Shown here one piece after another: positions 6,516 through 11,327 of a stretch of DNA of 11,327 bases. The stretch lies in the NCBI GenBank assembly GCA_003561495.1, contig PWWM01000041.1, positions 1 through 11,327 of the forward strand. Reading direction: 5' to 3'. The notes beneath the pieces are model-generated. The model did not search any database. It saw only the letters and a list, made by a program, of their open reading frames with translations, and was not told the DNA's origin. Every line of letters starts with the position of its first letter. Within the stretch, counting starts at the first letter, position 1. The position numbers and the translations under genes are program-made. The DNA is from Gammaproteobacteria bacterium. Its GTDB lineage: Bacteria > Pseudomonadota > Gammaproteobacteria > Xanthomonadales > Wenzhouxiangellaceae.

Positions 6516-8426
6516 ATGAAAGTTCTGTTCGTCAAGTCAATCACCGTGTTCGCGACCATCCTGCTGCTGGCTGCCTGTCAGACCGATGAAGCCCCGCAAC
6601 CGCTCAAGCCCGCGCCCGACATGAAGGTCGAGGTCGGCACCGACCCGCACAGTTTCGCCGAGTACGAGAAGGTCCAGATCAGTCACATGACCCTGGACCT
6701 GGATGCCGACATGAGCCGCAGAACGCTGTCCGGTCATGTGGTCCTCGACCTGGAACGGCCCGAACCCGGTTTTCAGCGCCTGGTGCTCGATACCCGCGAT
6801 CTGGACATCCATGATGTCAACGCCATCGATCCCGACGGTGACTTCCTGCCGGTCTCCTGGCACCTGGGCAAGGACCATGGTCACCTCGGACGCCCGCTGG
6901 TGATCGTGCTGCCGCAAGGCATCAGCCAGGTGCGCATCGATTACTCCAGCCGTCCCGAAGCCTTCGGGTTGCAGTGGCTGGATGCCGAGCAGACCTCCTC
7001 GGGTCGCCCGTTCATGTTCTCGCAGTCGCAGCCGCACTATGCCCGCACCTGGGTGCCGCTGCAGGACACGCCGGCGGTGCGCTACACCTTTGACGCCACC
7101 GTGCGTGGCCCGCGCGATCTGATGGTGGTCATGGGCGCAGACGGCAATCTGTTTGAACTTAATGCCACCGGCGAATACCACTTTCACATGCCTGAGCCCA
7201 TCCCCTCCTACCTGATGGCGATCGCCATTGGAGACCTGGAATTTGCCGAGATCGGGCCGCGTTCGGGCGTGTATGCCGAACCGCAATGGATTGGCCCGGC
7301 GGCCGAAGAGTTCGATGTTCTGGAAGAAATGATCGATATCGGCGAGAACCTCTACGGCCCCTACCGCTGGGGTCGCTACGATCTGCTGGTCCTGCCGCCC
7401 AGCTTCCCCTTCGGCGGCATGGAAAACCCGCGCCTGAGTTACGTCACCCCCACCATCATTGCCGGCGATGGCAGCTTGCTGGCGCTGGTGGCCCACGAGT
7501 TGGCCCATTCGTGGTCGGGCAACCTGGTGACCAATGCCGCCTGGCGCGATCTGTGGCTGAACGAGGGGTTTACCGTCTATTTCGAGGCGCGCATCATGGA
7601 GGCCCTTTATGGCGCCGAGATCCGCGACCAACTGGCCAAGCTGGCCTGGGATGGCCTGCAGGACACCCTGGCCCAGGCCGACCCGCGCGACCGGCAACTG
7701 GTGCGTGACCTGTCCGATCGCGACCCCGAGCAGGCCTTCATGCGCGTGCCCTACGACATGGGCCGGTTTTTCCTGGACTGGCTGGAGGACCGCTTCGGGC
7801 GCGAGACCTTCGATGCTTTCCTGCGCGAGTACTTCGATCACTTTGCCTTTGAGTCCATCACCAGCGAGGACTTTCGCGATTACGCCCGCGAACACCTGGT
7901 CGAGGCCCATCCCGGCCGGGTCAGCATGGACGAGATCGATGAGTGGCTCTATGAGCCCGGCATGCCCGAATTTGCCATTGCCCCGGAATCGGATGCCTTC
8001 GAACAGGTCGATGACTGGGGCGAACGCTGGCTGGCCGGCGACATTGAACTGGATGAGCTGCCGGTCGAGGACTGGTCGGTTCACCAGTGGCGGCATTTCC
8101 TGATCGGACTGGAAAACAAACTGGATGCCGAGACCATGATGGCCATGGACAATGAGTTCGCCCTGGTCGAGCAGCAGAACTACGAGATCCTGTTCCTGTG
8201 GTTGATGCGCGCCATTGAGGCTGAGTACGAACCGGGCATCGAGCGCCTTGAGCAATTCCTGCTCGAAGTCGGCCGCAACAAGTTCACCCGCCCGCTTTAC
8301 GCCAGCCTGGCTGAGAGCGACTGGGGCCGTGACTGGGCCGTCGAAGTCTACGAACGTGCCCGCCCCGGCTACCACCCACTGACCCGCCAGGCCGCCGAGC
8401 GGGCGCTGGGGTTGAGTGAAGAATAG
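6516..8426 (+). CDS. Lipoprotein M1-family zinc aminopeptidase
   Basis: The product is 636 residues from the ATG at 6516. This start gives a lipoprotein signal with lipobox L18-A-A-C21 and Gln at +2, which predicts outer-membrane sorting; the frame extends upstream to 6468 but the extra residues would spoil the signal. The N-terminal part (about 45-250) is the beta-rich M1 domain. The exopeptidase motif is GGMEN at 300-304 (GAMEN in classical members). Zinc ligands are H327, H331 and E350 in HELAH-x18-E, with E328 as the general base, and Y413 in PYDMG is the likely catalytic tyrosine. Residues after about 500 fit the helical C-terminal domain of the leukotriene-A4-hydrolase-like branch. Inferred role: removing N-terminal residues from peptides at the cell surface or in the periplasm. 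The TAG stop is immediately followed by the compound heptad repeat element. Confidence 0.93.
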   Translation: MKVLFVKSITVFATILLLAACQTDEAPQPLKPAPDMKVEVGTDPHSFAEYEKVQISHMTLDLDADMSRRTLSGHVVLDLERPEPGFQRLVLDTRDLDIHDVNAIDPDGDFLPVSWHLGKDHGHLGRPLVIVLPQGISQVRIDYSSRPEAFGLQWLDAEQTSSGRPFMFSQSQPHYARTWVPLQDTPAVRYTFDATVRGPRDLMVVMGADGNLFELNATGEYHFHMPEPIPSYLMAIAIGDLEFAEIGPRSGVYAEPQWIGPAAEEFDVLEEMIDIGENLYGPYRWGRYDLLVLPPSFPFGGMENPRLSYVTPTIIAGDGSLLALVAHELAHSWSGNLVTNAAWRDLWLNEGFTVYFEARIMEALYGAEIRDQLAKLAWDGLQDTLAQADPRDRQLVRDLSDRDPEQAFMRVPYDMGRFFLDWLEDRFGRETFDAFLREYFDHFAFESITSEDFRDYAREHLVEAHPGRVSMDEIDEWLYEPGMPEFAIAPESDAFEQVDDWGERWLAGDIELDELPVEDWSVHQWRHFLIGLENKLDAETMMAMDNEFALVEQQNYEILFLWLMRAIEAEYEPGIERLEQFLLEVGRNKFTRPLYASLAESDWGRDWAVEVYERARPGYHPLTRQAAERALGLSEE

Positions 8427-8597
8427 GGAGACGGAGGTCGGAGGTCGGAAGTCGGTAGTCGGTAGTCGGTAGTCGGTAGTCGGTAGTCGGTAGTCGGTAG
8501 TCCGAAATCAGCACCGAACCCGTAGACTGACCCCTGCCCCCTGCCCCCTTGCGCCTTGAACCTTGAGCCTTGAGCCTTTCCCGGAAACCGGAAACCG
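8427..8597 (+). repeat. Compound heptad-repeat element, copy 1
   Basis: Directly after the M1 peptidase stop comes a 7-bp array: GGAGGTC twice (8433-8446), GGAAGTC once (8447-8453) and GGTAGTC seven times (8454-8502). A non-repetitive core follows (CGAAATC at 8503 and ACCCGTAGACTGACCCCTG at 8518-8536). Then comes a second, pyrimidine-rich array of about 7-bp units drifting from CCCCCTG to CCTTGAG (8537-8574), with one unit of 8 bp. The element ends in a 23-bp sequence (8575-8597) beginning CCTTTCCCGG and containing GGAAACC twice, identical in copy 2. It is not protein coding: a reading frame on the minus strand gives only an artificial DYRLPTT repeat. Confidence 0.93.
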
Positions 8598-8615
8598 TCC
8601 CGCCATGACCGAGAA

Positions 8616-8645
8616 TTGAACACCCCCCTTCCATCCCGATATAAT
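8616..8645 (+). promoter_or_regulatory. Sigma70-like promoter for sufT
   Basis: TTGAAC (8616-8621) and a perfect TATAAT (8640-8645) are spaced by 18 bp. Transcription would begin near 8652 and leave a leader of about 27 nt before the sufT start at 8679. The promoter lies just downstream of the heptad element, so sufT is probably transcribed independently of the M1 gene. Confidence 0.6.
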
Positions 8646-8678
8646 CAAGGACCAATTCAATCCTGTTTTCCCGCGACG

Positions 8679-9230
8679 ATGTTCAGCAACAGCTATACAC
8701 CGGTCAAGTTCGAACGCGATTGCAACGCCATCATGGTGCCCGAAGGGGCCGAGGTGGAGTTGCCGGCTGGCGCGGTGGGCTACATCACCCAGTCGCTGGG
8801 CGGCAGCTTCACCGTGTATGTGGACGGACGGTTGTTTCGACTGGCCGGTGATGATGCCGACGCGATCGGTCGCGAGCCCCCACCCCGGCCGGACCTGCCG
8901 GAGGATGCCACCGACCAGGATGTCGAGGACCTGATCTGGGCCCAGCTCAAGACCGTCTACGATCCCGAGATTCCCATCAATATCGTCGAACTGGGCCTGG
9001 TCTACGAGTGCAAGCTCAGCCGAGGCGAGGATGGTCAGCGCAATGTCGACATTGCCATGACCCTGACCGCGCCCGGCTGCGGCATGGGGGAGGTACTGGT
9101 GGCCGATGTGCGCGACCGTGTCAAGCTGATCCCGACCATCGACCAGGTCAATGTGGCCCTGACGTTTGATCCGCCGTGGAATCAATCGATGATGAGCGAA
9201 GCGGCGCGGTTGGAGACGGGGATGTTTTGA
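8679..9230 (+). CDS. sufT: SufT, Fe-S cluster assembly/maturation factor (MIP18/DUF59 family)
   Basis: The product is 183 residues from the ATG at 8679 (MFSNSYTPVKFERDCNAIMV). The frame is open from 8616, but that part covers the promoter and is not conserved in character. The N-terminal part (about 1-70) contains the SufT-type stretch PAGAVGYITQSLGGSFTV. The C-terminal part (about 85-175) is a MIP18/DUF59 domain with VYDPEIPINIVELGLVY, TAPGCGMG carrying the conserved cysteine, and DPPWNQSMMSEAARLETGMF at the end. SufT is known to support maturation of Fe-S proteins, often from suf operons; here it stands alone between unrelated genes. The ribosome site is weak. A 7-bp array starts at the stop codon. 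Confidence 0.94.
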   Translation: MFSNSYTPVKFERDCNAIMVPEGAEVELPAGAVGYITQSLGGSFTVYVDGRLFRLAGDDADAIGREPPPRPDLPEDATDQDVEDLIWAQLKTVYDPEIPINIVELGLVYECKLSRGEDGQRNVDIAMTLTAPGCGMGEVLVADVRDRVKLIPTIDQVNVALTFDPPWNQSMMSEAARLETGMF

Positions 9231-9264
9231 AGGAAAAGGTGAAAGGTAAAAGGTGAAAGGATTA
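9228..9264 (+). repeat. Third heptad array (AGGTGAA type) immediately after sufT
   Basis: From the TGA stop onward the sequence reads in 7-bp steps: AGGTGAA (9237-9243), AGGTAAA (9244-9250), AGGTGAA (9251-9257), AGGATTA (9258-9264), preceded by AGGAAA. The period matches the compound elements but the unit is a different, A-rich sequence. No core or second array accompanies it; a REP-like hairpin follows at 9272. Confidence 0.8.
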
Positions 9265-9271
9265 AGGGCAG

Positions 9272-9299
9272 TTGTAGGTCGGGCCTACGTGCCCGACGG
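9272..9299 (+). repeat. REP-like 28-bp hairpin repeat, copy C (single)
   Basis: This copy begins TTGTAGGTCGGGCCTACGTG and ends CCCGACGG. It differs from copy B at only two positions, and these two pair with each other in the stem (G-C in B becomes C-G here), so the stem GTCGGGC/GCCCGAC is preserved. The flank GACGGTCTGAGTCCGAATGAATC resembles the flank of copy B with a few added bases. It lies in the 111-bp gap between sufT and the SpoIID-domain gene, 43 bp before the latter's start. Confidence 0.88.
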
Positions 9300-9341
9300 T
9301 CTGAGTCCGAATGAATCGGAAAGACCGTACAATCCCCTACA

Positions 9342-11150
9342 ATGCGACTCATTCTGTTAATCATCACGTTGCAGTTTTCATCTCTGCTGACCGCAGTCGA
9401 GCCGGCCAACTTGCAGCTTCGTGACGCGCGCACCGGTAAGGGGGTGAGTGGGGTGGTCAGCATGCGTGGGGTCGACGAGGTGGTGGCGCCGGTGGCCGCG
9501 CTGGTCGATACCTTGCTGGTGGGAGAGTCGGTTCATTCCTTTGATGTCGATGGCCCCCTGTTGCTGGAGATCGATCAGCCGGCGGTGATGCGCGTCGAGG
9601 CCCCGGGCTATCAGACCTTGCATACCGTGTTGCGCCCTGCGCCTGATAATCGTGGCTGGACCCTGATGCTGGACCCGGTCGAACCCGTGGCGATTCCAGT
9701 GGCTCCGGAGCCGGACCGCTTGCGGATCAGCGGCTGGGTGTCTGATCACCATCGTCTCGAACCCGTCGCCGATGCCCGGATCACCGTGGCGCATGACGGC
9801 GCGCAAGCCGTCAGTGGACCGGACGGTTATTTCGAAATGGACGTGGCGGCCTTGCCGGTGGTCGATGACCTGCCCGAAGTCTTGCAGATCGAAGTGACCG
9901 CACGAGGATACCCGGCCTGGACTTATCGTGACGTCCTGGCGGCTTCCGGTGGTGTGCAGGTGCAGGTGCAACTGGGTGGTCCCTCCCGGGAGCAACCCGT
10001 TCATCGCCAGCTCGGACATGACCCGGTCTGGCCCGAAGCTGATCCGGGCCTGCGCCAATCGATTGCGCCTCGCGGTGAGCCGGGCAGTCAGCCGCCGGCT
10101 ACCATCACGGTGGGGTTTGCCGATGCCGGGTGCACTGAACCCTGCTGCACCGGTTCGTGTCCGCATGCCTGCAAGTTCAGCCTGGAGGAATACACCCGCC
10201 GTGGCCTGCCCAAGGAATGGATTGCTTCCTGGGGCCACGATGCGCTGGCGGCCGGTGCCGTGGCCTATCGCAGCTATGGGGCCTGGCATGTGTTCAACCC
10301 ACCGGCCCACGGCGCCTATGACTTGTGTTCCTCGGCCTGTTGCCAGGTCAACGCGCCGGGCACGGTGGCTTCCACCAACCAGGCCGTGGCGGCCACGGCG
10401 GGTCTGATGCTGACTCTCGCCGGCGATGTCTTTCGCTCCGAGTACTCGGCTCAGAACAACAACCTGGTGGGTGCATCAAGCTGTACCAACCAGGACTGCG
10501 ACGTCAAGGCCGGTACCTGCGCTTGCAATGACGGTCAGGCCGGGTCGCCATCGACCGGATGGCCGTGCCTGGATGACCCACCCGGTGCGGGACAGGCGTG
10601 CTTCGGTCACGGCCGCGGCATGAGCCAGTGGGGCAATCACTACTGGACCCAGGAAACACCGCCTAGGAACTGGAAATGGCAGTTGAACCACTACTACAAC
10701 GCCCACGGCGATGGGACCAACCTGCGCAATGCTTTCATCTCGCAGGTGCTGGTCATCGATGAGGTCCGGGTCTTTCCGGACCAGGTCGGCCCGGGCGAGA
10801 CCCTCACCCTGGAACTCGATGTCCGCAACCTGGCCGCCGAAACCCACGAGTATGTCCTGATCGGCGCCAGTCTGCGCCAGCCCCCCGGACCCTTCATCGA
10901 CGATCCACCCAACGACCAGCCGATCAGCCTCCCCCCGGGTCATTCAACTGTCTCACGCAGCTTCGACATCCCGACCGATGCCGCCCAAGGCCCCTACGAT
11001 GTCTACGCCTCGCTGTTCATCGACGTCGATCAGAACCAGACGGTCAGCAGCAACGACCTGCCCCAGCACCTGGTCGTCCTGCCCGGCGCGCTCGAACTTG
11101 ACGACACAATCTTCGCCGATCGGTTTTTGTTGGAGGAAGGTTTTCGGTAG
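9342..11150 (+). CDS. Secreted cysteine-rich SpoIID-domain protein (peptidoglycan lytic transglycosylase-like)
   Basis: The product is 602 residues. Residues 1-18 form a signal peptide (MRLILLIITLQFSSLLTA). Two Ig-like or carboxypeptidase-regulatory-like beta domains follow (about 23-112 and 126-213; each has an APGYQT or ARGYPAW strand). Residues about 255-465 form a SpoIID/LytB-like domain: LEEYTRRGLPKEW (E292 aligns with the catalytic glutamate known in SpoIID), DALAAGAVAYRSYGAW, then a repeat ATAGLMLT, and GHGRGMSQWG at 422-431. All 14 cysteines (264 to 420) lie in this domain, an even number suited to disulfides in an oxidising compartment. Residues about 470-580 resemble a CARDB-type beta domain. 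The tail reads DDTIFADRFLLEEGFR. SpoIID proteins cleave glycan strands lacking stem peptides during sporulation; in this non-sporulating type the role is probably cell-wall remodelling or attack on other walls. No strong ribosome site is seen. Confidence 0.88.
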   Translation: MRLILLIITLQFSSLLTAVEPANLQLRDARTGKGVSGVVSMRGVDEVVAPVAALVDTLLVGESVHSFDVDGPLLLEIDQPAVMRVEAPGYQTLHTVLRPAPDNRGWTLMLDPVEPVAIPVAPEPDRLRISGWVSDHHRLEPVADARITVAHDGAQAVSGPDGYFEMDVAALPVVDDLPEVLQIEVTARGYPAWTYRDVLAASGGVQVQVQLGGPSREQPVHRQLGHDPVWPEADPGLRQSIAPRGEPGSQPPATITVGFADAGCTEPCCTGSCPHACKFSLEEYTRRGLPKEWIASWGHDALAAGAVAYRSYGAWHVFNPPAHGAYDLCSSACCQVNAPGTVASTNQAVAATAGLMLTLAGDVFRSEYSAQNNNLVGASSCTNQDCDVKAGTCACNDGQAGSPSTGWPCLDDPPGAGQACFGHGRGMSQWGNHYWTQETPPRNWKWQLNHYYNAHGDGTNLRNAFISQVLVIDEVRVFPDQVGPGETLTLELDVRNLAAETHEYVLIGASLRQPPGPFIDDPPNDQPISLPPGHSTVSRSFDIPTDAAQGPYDVYASLFIDVDQNQTVSSNDLPQHLVVLPGALELDDTIFADRFLLEEGFR

Positions 11151-11327
11151 GCGGAAGACGGAAGACGGAAGACGGTAGACGGAAGACAGAGGTCGGTGGT
11201 CGGTGGTCAGTAGTCAGTAGTCCGAAATCCGCAACGATCCCAGACCCGTAGGCTGACCCCTGAACCCTGAACCCTGAACCCTGAACCCTGAACCCTTGAT
11301 CCTTTCCCGGAAACCGGAAACCGACCC
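11146..11327 (+). repeat. Compound heptad-repeat element, copy 2 (reaches window end)
   Basis: The 7-bp rhythm begins within the end of the SpoIID-domain gene: GGTAGGC (11146-11152) contains the TAG stop. It continues as GGAAGAC three times (11153-11173), GGTAGAC, GGAAGAC, AGAGGTC, GGTGGTC twice, and AGTAGTC twice (to 11222). The core follows: CGAAATC (11223-11229) and ACCCGTAGGCTGACCCCTG (11244-11262), matching copy 1 at 18 of 19 positions. The second array is AACCCTG four times (11263-11290) plus a variant. The final 23 bp (11301-11323) are identical to copy 1. Order and orientation of all modules are the same as in copy 1, while the units of the arrays have diverged. Confidence 0.93.

Noticed and set aside
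6537..8375. Long open frame of 612 codons on the minus strand opposite the M1 peptidase
   Set aside because: It is antisense to a gene with clear catalytic motifs and arises from GC-rich codon bias; it has no recognisable domain, signal or ribosome site.
8433..8502. CRISPR array
   Set aside because: The repeats are 7 bp and directly adjacent with no spacers, and no cas genes are present.
8427..8597. Insertion sequence or transposon carrying a transposase
   Set aside because: The repeat elements contain no coding frame of their own and no terminal inverted repeats were seen, so only a non-coding repeat can be supported.
8284..8655. Minus-strand frame with repeated DYRLPTT, which looks like a repeat protein
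   Set aside because: It is a translation of the 7-bp non-coding array and overlaps the end of the M1 gene and the sufT promoter.
9378..10310. 310-codon minus-strand frame opposite the SpoIID-domain gene
   Set aside because: It is a shadow frame; the plus strand carries a signal peptide, conserved motifs and a longer frame.

Overview
This 11.3 kb window has moderately high GC and looks like chromosomal DNA of a free-living gammaproteobacterium. UbiK, a proteobacterial-type P-II protein, a lipoprotein M1 peptidase, SufT and a periplasmic-sensor EAL protein together suggest the Chromatiales/Xanthomonadales side of the class, for example a Wenzhouxiangella-like lineage. That placement is inference from gene style, not a database result. 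I see no phage, plasmid, CRISPR, tRNA or rRNA.

Layout. On the minus strand lie a secreted collagen-like protein that runs off the left edge (1-1502) and, upstream of it, a membrane protein with a periplasmic solute-binding domain, a degenerate GGDEF domain and an apparently intact EAL domain (1629-3788). Divergent from that is a DMT/EamA transporter (3850-4719). It converges on ubiK (4895-5149, minus), which is divergent from a P-II signalling gene (5244-5582, plus). A repeat-filled gap of about 380 bp follows. Next come a small periplasmic c-type cytochrome (5959-6453, minus) and, divergent from it, three plus-strand genes: a lipoprotein M1 aminopeptidase (6516-8426), sufT (8679-9230) and a large secreted SpoIID-domain protein (9342-11150).

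The genes are mostly single-gene units and do not form an obvious pathway. Three themes recur: envelope or secreted proteins (collagen-like, M1 lipoprotein, cytochrome, SpoIID-like), signalling (EAL, P-II) and cofactor biogenesis (UbiK, SufT).

The most unusual content is between the genes. Four repeat classes fill nearly all the gene-end spaces. (1) A compound element of about 170 bp occurs twice, starting at or next to the stop codons of the M1 gene and the SpoIID-like gene. It consists of two different 7-bp tandem arrays around a unique core and ends in an identical 23-bp sequence. (2) A third 7-bp array with another sequence directly follows the sufT stop codon. (3) A 28-bp hairpin (REP-like) repeat occurs as an inverted pair after the P-II gene and as a single copy after sufT, where the stem carries a compensatory base-pair change. 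(4) A palindrome built on CACAGAG lies between eamA and ubiK, and its right end recurs beyond the cytochrome gene. The best candidate for something undescribed is the association of heptad repeats with gene ends. It is a candidate only; the sequence does not show a function.
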